Translations under genes and position numbers: made by a program
NCBI GenBank assembly: GCA_951799425.1
Contig: OX637394.1
Location: 47,038,142 to 47,102,141 of the forward strand
Direction: 5' to 3'
From: Ilex aquifolium
Taxonomy: Eukaryota; Streptophyta; Magnoliopsida; Aquifoliales; Aquifoliaceae
Length of the DNA stretch: 64,000 bases
The notes under the pieces: generated by a model
Told to the model about the DNA's origin: nothing
Seen by the model: only the letters and a program-made list of their open reading frames with translations
Database searches by the model: none
Shown: piece after piece, positions 1 through 10,611 of the stretch
How positions within the stretch are numbered: the first letter of the stretch is position 1
Layout of the letters: every line of letters begins with the position of its first letter

Positions 1-298
1 TTTATTACTTTTCGAGTTTTGTTTAAATGTTTTTTATTATTGGAATAGTGATTTATTGTTGCATATTCGAATTGTTTTTATTGCATAATATTTAAAACCT
101 CCTTTGTTGGTATCAATTGTCCTTCGCTGCATTGAATTTTTGTTGTATCTTGACGGGTTTGAGTTGGCCATTTGGGTAAGTCAGTCTGCCTGGTCGGCAA
201 CGTCAATCATTTATAATAGTTATATCTGACACAATAATGATGAACAAAGAAAAAAAAAATCAATTTTCTCAGAGCAAAAAACCTTATAAGGTGAATAT
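1..298 (+). other. Intron 2 of 2OGD gene A (partial)
   Basis: No coding sequence seen. Bases about 60-140 resemble 60890-60975 inside intron 2 of copy F (shared runs such as attcga, gttgtttttatt and ttggtatcaat). The window therefore most likely opens inside intron 2 of a first family copy whose exons 1 and 2 lie upstream. This is inference from paralogy. Confidence 0.6.
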
Positions 299-857
299 TA
301 GAGGTGATAATTTCTGACACAACACAAAAATACGACATGAAATTGATACAAAATTAGCGGGTTATGGTTGATTATTTCTCGACACAAATTCCTATATGAT
401 ACAATCCGTTAACACGAATAATAAATGAGTTGAGTTAGTATTAAATACGAACAACATGAAATTGTCACAATTAACACGTTTAAGTAGTATTATAAGAATA
501 AAATATTAAATTTTTTATTATTTTTAATCAAGTAGTGACCTAATTCTTGTACAAAAAAAATATTTTTACTCATTTTTATTATTATATTTATTAAGTTAAT
601 TTTTAGTTTATAGAAAAAATATGAGTATAGATTAGATTAAATGATAATAAAACTTTAGACATCAAACTAAGCGTTGATTTTTTTTTTTTTATGGGTTATA
701 TGGGTCAATACGAACATGATACGGAAATAAATAAGTCGGCACAATACGCCACAGTTAGTTAAACGGGTAGGGTTAGGATTGACTTGTGCTCGACACGAAC
801 CCAAAATGACACGACTTGAACACGAACACGAACTGACATGACATAATGTCACCCCTA
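299..857. mobile_element. hAT-type MITE (TAGRGGTG ends)
   Basis: The ends are inverted: TAGAGGTGATAA at the left and a right end whose complement reads TAGGGGTGACAT. The element is flanked by a perfect 8-bp duplication, gtgaatat, at 291-298 and 858-865. An 8-bp target duplication with TAGGGGTG-like termini is characteristic of non-autonomous hAT elements. The interior is rich in gacacgaa-like words and has no convincing ORF; the minus-strand ORF across 667-918 is a by-product. A related truncated copy lies at 49110-49287. It sits in intron 2 of gene A. Confidence 0.85.
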
Positions 858-865
858 GTGAATAT

Positions 866-1671
866 AAAACACTGTTAGAGTATTTTAATAAAAGGAGCAG
901 GAGGAAACTGAATCCCACATCGACGAGTTTTTTAAAAGAACTTAAGTTTATATGCTATATTAGTGCTACCTTAAAATTGAGTTAAGTGAGACTTTGAGGC
1001 TCACACATGCATAAGGGTGGGACCAACAGAGGAGATAAGAGTTTCTGGAATTTAATTTCTATATATATTCTTTTCTAATGCTTTAGTTTTCTGAGTAATA
1101 TAGAAATGTGTCATGTGAAGTAACAATCAATTAGGTTAAACTGTTATATCTATAGTATTAATAAAGTGCTGCACCTCATTCCTTTTACCTTTCAGATTCA
1201 TTTTTCCAACAAACACAACCTTGAATATTCCACAACAAAAACCTCAAGAAAACTATCTAAAATATTATTGATGGCTGAATGAAGGCTTCTCAATAGATAA
1301 ACACATGCATACTAAATCAAAACCTTAGTTTACCCTAAATTTGGGGTAGCTTAAGAATATTCTAAAAATTTCCCAACCGGTAAAATGGTGATTCGATCAT
1401 TGGATAGCTTATGAAGGCTTCTAAATTTGGGGTAATTAAATAACACTACTTTGATTTCACTCGATTATAAACCCCTTTTGTCCATTTTTCTCTGCTATTA
1501 CTTTGTCATCTTCTTTTGTGTTTTGGATGTGCAACGGTTTTTTTTTTTAATTCGTTAAGAACTCTCTCTTTGTTATAAAGTTGTGAACTAAATAAAGGAT
1601 CTCTCTTGAACTCACAATTACACCAAGCCCTCACCATGCTTTAATACCTCTCACTGTGTTCTTTTGTGCAG
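866..1671 (+). other. Intron 2 of gene A, 3' part
   Basis: Non-coding. Stretches at 1205-1440 match the ends of intron 2 in the other copies (near 13900-14050 and 61030-61270), for example the words around 'attgatggctgaatgaagg'. The intron ends in a pyrimidine-rich tract and a CAG acceptor at 1669-1671. Confidence 0.65.
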
Positions 1672-1941
1672 ATCATCACCAATGATAGAATTAGAAGCGT
1701 GAATCACAGGGTATTGGCAAAAAATGTAGGCCCAAGAGTTTCTATGGCAGCAATTTTTAGAACACCTATTAATAAAGAGACTCCATCAAGACTGTATGGT
1801 CCGATCAAAGAGTTGTTATCTGATGAAAACCCCGCAATCTACAAGGAGGTCACAATGAAAGAGTATATGACACTTCTCTCCGAGAAAGGGCTCGATGGAA
1901 AGGGAACCTCTTTAATATCATCTTTTAAATTGCACAAGTAA
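1672..1941 (+). CDS. 2OGD gene A, exon 3 (ACC oxidase homolog-like)
   Basis: Last exon of a 2-oxoglutarate/Fe(II)-dependent dioxygenase: 89 codons plus TAA, opening IITNDRIRSVNHRVL after a tttgtgCAG acceptor. It supplies the distal iron-binding histidine (in VNHRV) and the RxS motif (GPRVS) that binds the 2-oxoglutarate 5-carboxylate in this superfamily. It then runs through the family C-terminus ([16 protein letters not shown]) to SSFKLHK. The length equals exon 3 of copies B and F (270 bp), and the frame is open. Exons 1-2, including the HxD motif, lie before the window, so whether the whole gene is intact cannot be judged. Clade and substrate are not inferable; relatives include ACC oxidase homologs and deacetoxyvindoline 4-hydroxylase. 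Confidence 0.88.
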   Translation: MITNDRIRSVNHRVLAKNVGPRVSMAAIFRTPINKETPSRLYGPIKELLSDENPAIYKEVTMKEYMTLLSEKGLDGKGTSLISSFKLHK

Positions 1942-2884
1942 AGAATGGAACCTTTTGTGGTCAACATTGAAGGCTAGCACTTGAGATCATGAGCTGATGT
2001 TATTCTGCATACTTATTCTGTAACAGTTCCGAAAGCAAGTGTATGGAACTTGGAAACAAAAACATCCATATTCTGCAAATTAATAAGAAAAACATGGCTA
2101 CTGACCTGATGGCTACGGTGGCATAAAATTCCAAAGTAGTGATAATATTGTCATAATTGAAGAACATGGCTACTGACCTCAGATAGTGGACCACCATTCC
2201 TTTCTTCTCTGTCATCTTCAGAATACAAATTCGGAAATTTTTTATTATATATGGTGGTCATCCCACTGATCTCTTCTCTTAGATAAAAAGTACGGTGGTC
2301 ACAAGTTCATTGCTTTTGGAGGATCTAATCTAATCACATGGCTTCTAATGTTGTCATGTTTACCTCCTTTAGTAGGTTTTTTTATTCGTTAATATGGTTC
2401 AAGGTCGTAGTATTGACCATCAACATGGAGAGCATTGAGATGTGTTGGTCCTGACGTCACAATACGGCATTGAGCGTTATGCACAAAAGGCTGGATAAAA
2501 AAAATTAGATATAACGAGAGAGTTAGGTCATGTCATGGATATATGAAATGGTATCATGGGATCACATAATGAAGACTAGGAGAAATTGACTGAGTTGTAT
2601 GAGCTGTCTCTTAGTTGAGCACGAGTTCAACTAGACTTGTGATTTATATGAAATGTGTATCGGTCTTAGAATGGTAGGTGTTGAATCGTATACAAAAAAA
2701 AAAAGGTTAGGATCGATATTAAAAATATATAGTTTTTTAGAGTCACCTTATAGTTTTTTGGGTTTAACTTATAAACTTTTGGAGTCAAATTACAGTTTTT
2801 TAGGGCGTTTAGGATCGATCTTGAAATGTTAGAATGGATCATCAATACTCCAAAAAAATTATAACTGGACCCTAAAACTTTGTA
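1942..2884. other. 3' flank of gene A; duplicated spacer
   Basis: No gene seen. From about 2300 to 2884 the sequence is repeated in the duplicated units at about 35310-35645 and 37900-38470 (shared words 'ggaggatctaatctaatca', 'ggctggataaaaaaaa', 'gtattggtcttagaatgg'). The longer match at 37900-38500 continues past 2889 into 7683-7720, so 2300-7720 minus the copia element was once continuous. Confidence 0.7.
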
Positions 2885-2889
2885 ATTTA

Positions 2890-3079
2890 TATTAGGGTGT
2901 AAATATTGTATATTAGAGTTTGTTAGACTTGTACAGGTGTCATTTGTTCATTGGTTGTACATTTGATTAAGTTTTTTCTTCTCTGCTATATATATTAGCA
3001 GCTTTCCCTCTTTTGTATATGTTCGATAAATCAATGAAGATCATTTTCTTCTTCTCTCTTCTTCTTCTCGAGCTTAATA
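2890..3079 (+). repeat. 5' LTR of copia element
   Basis: 190 bp, TATTAGGG...CTTAATA, with inverted TATTA/TAATA tips rather than the usual TG...CA. It contains a TATA-like tatatatatta near 2988. It is identical to the 3' LTR except for G at 2918. Confidence 0.95.
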
Positions 3080-3091
3080 TGGTATCAAAGC
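3080..3091 (+). promoter_or_regulatory. Primer-binding site
   Basis: TGGTATCAAAGC follows the 5' LTR directly. It is complementary to the 3' end of initiator tRNA-Met (plant consensus TGGTATCAGAGC), with one A for G. Confidence 0.9.
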
Positions 3092-3158
3092 AAATTTGAT
3101 CCGCTGCAAATTTGCTTGTTTTCTTCTTCCTTCGTTGATTGTTCTTGTCCTCTTCGAT

Positions 3159-3524
3159 ATGGCGACTCTTTCCTCGATGAGTGATTCCAATTCTGGAGAG
3201 CGTACCAATTCAAATCATTCCGTCATTGAAGAACCTTCGAATCCTTACTATCTTCATCATTCTGATAGCCCTGGGCAAGTGCTCGTCTTGCAGCTGCTCA
3301 CCGGTGAGAATTATACCAATTGGAGTCGTGCGATGTTAATTGCCCTATCTGTGAAGAACAAATTGGGATTTGTTGATGGTTCCATTCCTGAGCCTCAAGG
3401 TACTGATGATAATCTGTTCAACTCCTGGATTCGCAATAATAATATTGTTATATCTTGGATCTTGAATTCGGTTTCAAAGGAAATTTCTGCCAGCATTATT
3501 TTTGCTGCTTCTGCCCGTGAGTAA
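3159..3524 (+). pseudogene. gag: copia gag, N-terminal part
   Basis: Opens at ATG 3159 (MATLSSMSDSNS). It contains the plant copia gag signature LLTGENYTNWSRAMLIAL and a VDGSIPEP stretch, then meets a stop at 3522-3524 just after SASIIFAASARE. In related elements about 50 further residues (the middle of the UBN2-type gag domain) follow here. They are missing and the frame shifts, so the next ORF picks up at SNYRPNCSCGKC. An internal deletion joined the two parts out of frame. The capsid-like protein could not be made from this copy. Confidence 0.9.
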
Positions 3525-5085
3525 TTACCGGCCTAATTGTTCTTGTGGAAAGTGTTCTTGTGGTGGACTTAAAAATCGTAACGATCATCATCAAATGGAG
3601 TACATAATGTCCTTCTTAATGGGACTTGATGATTCTTTCTCTCAAGTTCGTGGTCAGTTGCTTCTCATGGATCCGATGCCTCCTATTAATCGTGTTTTCT
3701 CTCTGATTGTTCAAGAGGAACAACAAAGGAGGACTAATCCTTCCTCTGATTCGAGCAATACTACTGGCACAATGGCCTTTGCTGTTAAAACAGATGTTGT
3801 TAAATCTGGTGGATCTGGTTCTCAAAATTCTCAGAATTCCACTTTCAGTGCTTCCAAGAATCAGAAAAGAGACAGGCCTTATTGCACGCATTGCAAGATT
3901 CTTGGACATACTATGGATCGTTGCTACAAGATCCATGGATATGCTCCTGGATATAAATTCAGATCCAACAACAATTCTAATGCTGCTGCTCATCAAGTTT
4001 CTACTTCTGATGATAGACCAGATCAGTCTAATTCTTTTGGAGGTTTTGTTCAGAATCTGAACTCCAATCAATATCAGCAGCTAATGTCGATGCTTTCTAC
4101 ACATTTGAGTAGCTCAGCAAAGGTCACCAATGATCCTGATCCTTCTCAAACCAACTGCCTCGCAGGTATTTGCTTCTCTGTGTCTTTGAGTCCTCCAATT
4201 TCATCCAATCAGTTCTGGATTGTAGACTCAGGAGCTACTCGACATATTTGTTCACAAGCCAATGCCTTTGTTTCCTTGCATTCTATTCATCACACAACAG
4301 TTACTTTGCCAAATCATTCTCAGATTTTGGTCCATTTTGTTGGTGATGTTAAACTGCATTCTGACCTTGTGCTTAAAGATGTATTGTTTGTCCCTCAATT
4401 CAAATTCAACTTGATCTTAGTCAGTGCTTTAGTTACTGGGTCTGGTCTTATAGTGCGTTTCCTTCCTGACTGCTTTGTTATCCAGGATCTTTCAACCAAG
4501 AGGATGATTGGCAGGGGTGACAAAGTCCAAGATCTCTATGTTCTTAATGTTCAGTGTTTGAATTCTATTTCCAATGCCTTTGTCAATAATGTTTCTGCTC
4601 ATATTTGGCATAATAGCCTAGGACACATTTCTTTTAAGAGACTTGATTCTTTGAAAGATCAGTTGAAATGTGATGTCACTAGATTACATAAGTTGGATCC
4701 TTGTTATATTTGTCCTCTTGCTAAGCAAAGAAGACTGTCCTTTGAGTCTAATAATCATTTGTCCAAATTTCCTTTTGATCTTGTGCACTGTGATATTTGG
4801 GGGCCATATCAATCTGTTTCTTATACTGGTCATCGATTTTTCTTGACTCTTGTTGATGATTGCACTCGTTTTACTTGGGTTTATTTGTTGAGGAATAAAT
4901 CTGATGCTATCTCTGTGGTACCGAAGTTTTTCAACATGGTTTCAACACAGTTTAATGCCAACATCAAGGTGTTTCGATCTGACAATGCAGCTGAGTTATC
5001 TTTTGTTGAGTTTTTCCAAGATAAGGGAGTTTTGCATCAGTTTTCATGTGTTGACAGGCCTCAGCAAAACTCGATTGTGGAGTGA
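3519..5085 (+). pseudogene. pol: copia gag C-terminus, protease and integrase N-part
   Basis: Continuous ORF with, in order: the gag C-terminus; a CCHC zinc knuckle (CTHCKILGHTMDRC, about 3883-3925); the aspartic protease active site DSGAT (from about 4225); the GAG-pre-integrase motif (WHNSLGHISFKRL); and the integrase core (FDLVHCDIWGPYQS, LTLVDDCTRFTWVY, SDNAAE). It ends at TGA 5083-5085 in the conserved stretch PQQNSIVE-stop-KHQH, where relatives have Arg. CGA or AGA to TGA is a one-base change. No RNA-level recoding signal was recognised. Confidence 0.92.
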
Positions 5086-6150
5086 AAACATCAACACCTC
5101 TTGAATGCGGCTCGGTCATTGTTTTTCCAATCCAGGATTCCAGTTTCTTTTTGGACAGATTGTGTTCTTACTGCGGCTTTCTTGATTAACAGAACTCCTT
5201 CTCCACTTTTGAGGCACAACACACCTTTTCATTTGTTATACCAAAAAGCTCCTGATTACACTCTTTTTCGAGTTTTTGGCTGTTTAGCATTTGTTTCCAC
5301 CTTAGCTGCTCATCGAACCAAGTTCCAACCTCGTGCTCGAGTTTGTGCTTTCCTTGGTTATCCGCCTGGTGTGAAAGGTTATAAGTTCTATGATGTGGAG
5401 ACCAAGCAAGTTTTTCTTTCACGAGATGCAGTGTTTCATGAGGAAGTGTTTCCTTTTCATGCTATTACTAGTTTAGATCAAGTTACTGATCCATTTCCGG
5501 ATTTGGTTCTGCCACATCCTTCATTGCAAGCTCATTTTATTTCAGATTTTGCTTCTTCACATGTTCATGCTCCACTTGTTACTTCTGATGTTCCAGCTGA
5601 TCTTCCCATTGATTGTCCTGATACTAATTTCCCAATTGTTTCTTCATCGGGTCCTTCTCCCTCTGGTGTTGTTTCTACTTCAGCAGCTACTATTACAGTA
5701 GATGATATTACAGCAATTGTTCCTTCTACATCAGGTGATGTTGTTCTTCGAAAATCTACCAGAGTGACTCATCAACCTAATTATTTGAAGGATTATCACT
5801 GCAATTTACTTGCTGGCTCTCCTACTCCTGCTTCAACTTCCACATCTTATCCAATCTCTAACTACATCTCTTATCATGGTCTTTCTGATTCACACAAACA
5901 GTTTGTGCTCAGTGTATCATCTCAAGTTGAGCCTCAATACTATCACCAAGCAGTGAAGTTTCCTGAATGGAGATTGGCTATGCATGAAGAGTTGAAATCT
6001 ATGGAAGCAAACAACACCTGGACTGTCACTTCTCTTCCTCATGACAAGCATACCATTGGCTGCAAATGGATTTACAAGATCAAGCTTAAATCGGATGGAT
6101 CCATTGAGCGACATAAGGCTCGTTTGGTAGCTAAAGGCTATACACAATAA
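5086..6150 (+). pseudogene. pol: copia integrase C-terminus and RT N-part
   Basis: Same frame as the preceding ORF, reopening after the TGA. It holds the integrase C-terminal region (FQSRIPVSFWTDCVLTAAFL, RVFGCLAFVS, FLGYPPGVKGYKFYD), a low-complexity Ser/Thr/Pro linker, and the start of reverse transcriptase (WRLAMHEELKSMEANNTW, KHTIGCKWIYKIK, RHKARLVAKGYTQ). It stops at TAA 6148-6150 where the family has a second Gln (CAA to TAA). Confidence 0.92.
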
Positions 6151-7485
6151 GAAGGTTTGGACTTTGTTGAAACTTTTTCTCCAGTGGCAAAATTAGTGAC
6201 TGTGAAGGTTCTTCTTGCACTTGCTGCCTCCCATAATTGGCATCTAGCCCAACTCGATGTCAACAACGCTTTTTTAAATGGCGATCTTTTTGAGGACATC
6301 TATATGGATCTCCCTCTCGGCTATCTTAGACAGGGGGAGTCCTCTCCATCTCAAAGCAAACTAGTATGCAAGCTTCACAAGTCAATTTATGGTCTTAAGC
6401 AAGCTTCGAGACAATGGTATTCAAAATTTTCTCAAGCTTTGCTCAAGTTTGGCTTTCTTCAGTCAAAATCTGATTACTCTCTCTTCACAAAAGGTCATGG
6501 ATCTTCTTTTGTTGCTCTTCTAGTTTATGTGGATGATATCATCCTTACTAGTCCTTCACCTCAAGCTATATATGAGCTCAAACAGTTTCTGCATACACAG
6601 TTTAAGCTCAAGGATCTTGGTTGTCTCAAGTACTTCCTTGGTCTTGAGATTGCTCAGTCCAAGCAAGGTATTGTGCTTTCTCAACGTCATTACACTTTAC
6701 AGTTACTTGAGGACACCGGTTACTTGGCTTGTAAGCCAACTGTTGTTCCAATGGATCCAAAACTTCGTTTAACTGCCACTGAAGGTGAACTACTTCCTGA
6801 TATAACACACTATCGGCGGCTTGTTGGGAAACTTCTTTATCTCACTTTATCTCGCCCAGATATTAGTTCACAAGCTCACTTAATTCTTGGCTCAACCTCG
6901 ACTCAACCTCGACTCCCTCATCTCAAGGCAGTGCATCATCTGCTTCGTTATCTCAAGAAAAGTCCTGGTCAAGGGTTGTTGTTTTCTTCTAATTCTTCCT
7001 TGCAGCTGAGAGCTTTCTCTGATGCTGATTGGGGATCATGCCCTGATTCTCGATGCTCTACTACAGGTTTTTGCATCTTTATTGGTGACTCTTTAGTCTC
7101 TTGGAAGGCCAAAAAGCAGACCACCATCTTTCGATCCTCAGCTGAAGCTGAGTATAGAGCTCTTTCCTCTACTGCCAGTGAGCTTATTTGGTTGCAGCAC
7201 CTTCTTACAGATTTTCAAGTCAAGGTTGATTCTCCTGCATTGCTATATTGTGACAATCAAGCTGCGATACATATTGCCTCTAATCCAACCTTTCATGAAC
7301 GAACTAAGCATATCGAGATAGATTGCCATTTTGTTCGTGAAAGAGTTACTTCGGGAGTTCTCAAATTGCTTCCCATTAGATCTCAATACCAATTGGCTGA
7401 CATGTTTACTAAACCCCTCTCATCTACTCAGCTTTTTTCTTTGCTGTCCAAGATGGCTGTAAAGGACATTTACAAGCCACCTTGA
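6151..7485 (+). pseudogene. pol: copia RT and RNase H
   Basis: Continues in frame after the TAA: EGLDFVETFSPVAKL, QLDVNNAFLNGDL, the polymerase active site YVDDIIL (about 6524), LGLEIAQSKQG, then RNase H (FSDADWGSC, SSAEAEYRALSSTASELIWL, LYCDNQAAIHIA, ERTKHIEIDCHFVRE, LADMFTKPL). It stops at 7483-7485, seven bases before the 3' LTR. This stretch is a good RT/RNase H ORF but is cut off from upstream pol by the stop at 6148. Confidence 0.93.
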
Positions 7486-7492
7486 GGGGGAG

Positions 7493-7682
7493 TATTAGGG
7501 TGTAAATATTGTATATTAGAATTTGTTAGACTTGTACAGGTGTCATTTGTTCATTGGTTGTACATTTGATTAAGTTTTTTCTTCTCTGCTATATATATTA
7601 GCAGCTTTCCCTCTTTTGTATATGTTCGATAAATCAATGAAGATCATTTTCTTCTTCTCTCTTCTTCTTCTCGAGCTTAATA
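7493..7682 (+). repeat. 3' LTR of copia element
   Basis: 190 bp, one mismatch to the 5' LTR (A7521). It is preceded by the polypurine tract ttgagggggag at 7482-7492. Downstream lies the 5-bp duplication attta (7683-7687). Confidence 0.95.
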
Positions 7683-7907
7683 ATTTAACCTCAAAAATTA
7701 GTAATCCACGGTACAATACTATAGAAAAAAATTTGGGTTGATATGTTAGCGGCCCCAAATATGTCCCCACCCATCTAAAAATGGAGATTACATTATCTTA
7801 GATGCTTAGATTGGAGATCTTGATGTTTTTTTCTCTCTTCTTCCCATTCTAGCTTGAAAAAAATAGGCATTCTATTTCTACTAGTTCTCTCTCCGGGAGA
7901 ACAGAAA
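7683..7907 (+). promoter_or_regulatory. Proximal upstream region / 5' UTR of gene B
   Basis: About 225 bp between the copia 3' LTR and the gene B ATG. The part from 7750 is shared with the upstream of fragment E (53120-53234), with common words such as 'gagatcttgatgttttt' and 'cttcttcccattctagcttg'. No clear TATA box is visible in the remaining sequence, so the native core promoter may have been displaced by the insertion or may lie unrecognised here. Confidence 0.5.
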
Positions 7908-8458
7908 ATGGTGGTCACAGCCTGTGCTCAATCTCCTCCAGCAGTTATGTCAAATTATGATCGGAAAAGTGAACTAAAAGCTTTTGATGATTCAAAAGCT
8001 GGTGTAAAGGGACTTGTAGATGCCGGGGTGGCGACAATCCCACGTATATTTCTCGGCCATGACCAAATTAAGCATGATGAGAAGTTGCATTCTGCAGGAG
8101 ACTCCCAGCAGTATAGTATTCCAGTTATAGACTTCACAGGCATCCATGAAGATCCCGGGCGACGTGCTTATATCGCCGACAAAGTCCGGAATGCTTGCGA
8201 AAAATGGGGTTTTTTCCATTTAATCAATCATGGAGTTCCGGCGAGTGTAATGAATGGAATGACAGATGGGGTTCGATGGTTTCACGAACAAGACACTGAG
8301 GTGAAGAAACAGTTCTATTCCCGAGATGTCATGAGAAGGTTTACATACAACAGTAATTTTGATCTGTATCAAGCACAAGCAGCTAGTTGGAGGGATACAT
8401 TTTATTGTGTTATGGCTCCTCATCGACCTGATCGTGAAGAACTTCCCGCGGTGTGCAG
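7908..8458 (+). CDS. 2OGD gene B, exon 1 (ACC oxidase homolog-like)
   Basis: N-terminal exon of a 2-oxoglutarate-dependent dioxygenase. The preferred ATG is 7908 (MVVTACAQSPPAVMSNYDR); a second in-frame ATG is at 7947 (MSNYDRKSELKAFDDSKAG). The family hallmarks follow: KAGVKGLVDAGVATIPRIF, SIPVIDFTGI (start of the DIOX_N domain), CEKWGFFHLINHGV, WFHEQDTEVKKQFYSRD and SNFDLYQAQAASWRDTFYC. The exon ends in phase 2 at a good donor, GCAG|GTATGT. No exon 2, which would carry the iron-binding HxD, was found in the next 6 kb. The nearest exon 3 is at 14503. The exon itself is open and well conserved, but gene B looks incomplete in this assembly. A copia element ends 225 bp upstream. Confidence 0.82.
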
Positions 8459-10611
8459 GTATGTGTTAGGATTCTAACATTAGTATGTTCCTAGCACAGT
8501 GGTTTCTCATGCCACAACTGATAAATGTTTTTTTTTTTTTTTAATCTCAATATTATTGTGCAATACCCATTTAATTTTCCAACAGATCCTTGGTGTGATG
8601 CTTAAAGATTTCTTCAAAAGGGATGGAAAATTATGTGACGTTTATGTTGGACTAAAACAGTTTTTAGTTATAAAAAATTAATTTTTGATCGACTTTTGAG
8701 TCTAAATTAAAATGAGATTCACCCATAATTTTGAGTAAATTTTTGTGGGTTCGTGTTCTATTTCGCAAGGAAAATAACATAGTATATTTAATTGCGCAAA
8801 CCGAGTAAGATGTGAATGGGAAAATAGACTCCCAAGCGATCCTCGTAAAATGTGGAAATAGAGGTTGAGTAATGTGAGATATAATACTAATACCACGTTG
8901 GTTGGGCAAGAAAGGTTTGATGAGAATATATACCCAAGTTTATTCTATGGGTTGGGTTTTAAGGGAGAACACAATTTTGTGGATGGGGAGGACCTACATG
9001 ACCATGGGTTCAAACACACGTGTGTGACCCAACCCGACCAGGACAGGTGTGGATGCAATCTTATATTTTTGGAGAAATTTTTTTTACTAAATGAGTCTTT
9101 AAATTCGTAACCCGTTGGAATTTAAATTTCATACCAAAAACTCGAATTCAAAGTGTGCGTCAGGTTGAAATTCGAATTGGTATTTGTTTATATAAATCCA
9201 GATTCATTCTGTTTCAGTTCTGGGTTGTTTCAGTTCTTGTGGTAACTGTCTGAAACAGTCATCATTCTGTTTATATAAATCCAGATTCATTCTGGGTTAT
9301 TAACTTACATCACTTATGAAATTAGTCATTAAGACAGTTATTACATTCATCATTTTCGTGATTAAGACTCATCATTTTTGAGAGTATAAAATATTCTGGT
9401 TCGTTGGACAAACAGATTGTTGTGCTACTTGTGATTGTGTGAAAATCATTGCATTCTACAAGGCAGACATCGAGATTTTTATTAGCACATGTATGAGGGC
9501 GAATTCTATCTTAAGAACATAGTGTCAAATACTAGTCTTGATTTAAAATTTAATTTCCGTTCCTGTTCGACAACCGGGTTAGTTTTATGTGTTTGCATGA
9601 TATAAATCATAAATTACAATAAATAATCTGTCATAGTAAAAATCCACCTACACTTCATTGTTCCTAGACTTAGCTATAGGTCTCTTGTGCGGTGGGTATG
9701 ACTTCCTCAGTTTAATGCTGAAATTAGCAATGCGCTGCATGCATTATTCGATGATAATATTATGGGTACTATGTGATAAACAAGAAAAAAACTTACCCAA
9801 TTTTTGTCACTACCCTCTTTTAAGTATTTTTTTTTTTTTTTAAGTTTCTTTTCATTTCTAGCATTGTTGTATATGAATCTCTGAATTGTTGGAATTACTT
9901 CAATCTAACTTCAGTTGAAAAATCGCTCTAATATCACTTTGTTGGAGTCAAGAGAATTAAAAATAAAATGAAAGAAAATAGAGGAGGATATGAGCAATCA
10001 AAAAAACAAAAAAAATTATTCAAGTTGATTACAAAGTACACACTCAACTTGGACTCTTTAATTTCTTTCCAACTCTACTTACCATAAACACTATAATACA
10101 TATATACTATTTATATATGTCTCAAACATCATTCCTAGCCTTGCATTATTAACATGCCACTACGTACCTCCACTACCTGGAGAATTAACTCACCTTTAAT
10201 ACATTTCACTCATCCCTACATGATACAGTAAAATATCATTATCCCACTACCACACCTTATTAAGACCACTTAATCTATTCTATACTACTTATAAAAGTGG
10301 CTAACAATGAAAAACTTTTAGTTTCCTCTTTTACCCTTAGTTAATATAATAAAGTCCATTATATCCCTCATGTCCTATTAACTTCTTAAATTAAATACAT
10401 AAACTTCTCATATTCCTTGATCTTCTAAAATTAATTACATTCACAAACATCTATAGATATTTTCTACTCAGTGAGGTAATTGTATTATTGCCTTCCTAAA
10501 AAAAAAAAAAAAAGAGATGGTTATAGTATCAGGTTTATTTAAGTAGAATCTAATTTGAATTTTTATTTAGAAATAAGTGAATTTGAATTTTAGCGATTGT
10601 AGTATTTAATA
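8459..10611. other. Spacer/intron after gene B exon 1
   Basis: No gene recognised and no exon 2. It contains a direct repeat of about 26 bp (tttatataaatccagattc-like) at 9186-9211 and 9269-9294, homopolymer runs near 9830 and 10500, and AT-rich sequence. The short ORFs at 8499, 8865 and 9658 have no family resemblance. Confidence 0.5.

Larger units (their letters stand above)
2890..7682 (+). mobile_element. Ty1/copia LTR retrotransposon, young but defective
   Basis: Complete structure: 190-bp LTRs, PBS, gag-protease-integrase-RT-RNase H order (copia order), a polypurine tract, and a perfect 5-bp duplication attta at 2885-2889 and 7683-7687. The empty site survives in the paralogous segment around 38472-38476. 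The two LTRs differ at one position (G2918 versus A7521), so insertion was recent. Coding capacity is broken at three places: an internal deletion in gag near 3520, TGA at 5083-5085 in integrase and TAA at 6148-6150 in RT. The element lies 225 bp upstream of gene B's ATG in the same orientation. Confidence 0.97.

Noticed and set aside
3616-4071. Minus-strand 151-codon ORF in the copia element
   Set aside because: Antisense shadow of gag-pol.
7854-7907. Upstream extension of gene B start to 7854
   Set aside because: The ORF opens further upstream, but conservation with copies E and F begins at the ATG of MVVTACA / MVISACV (7908).
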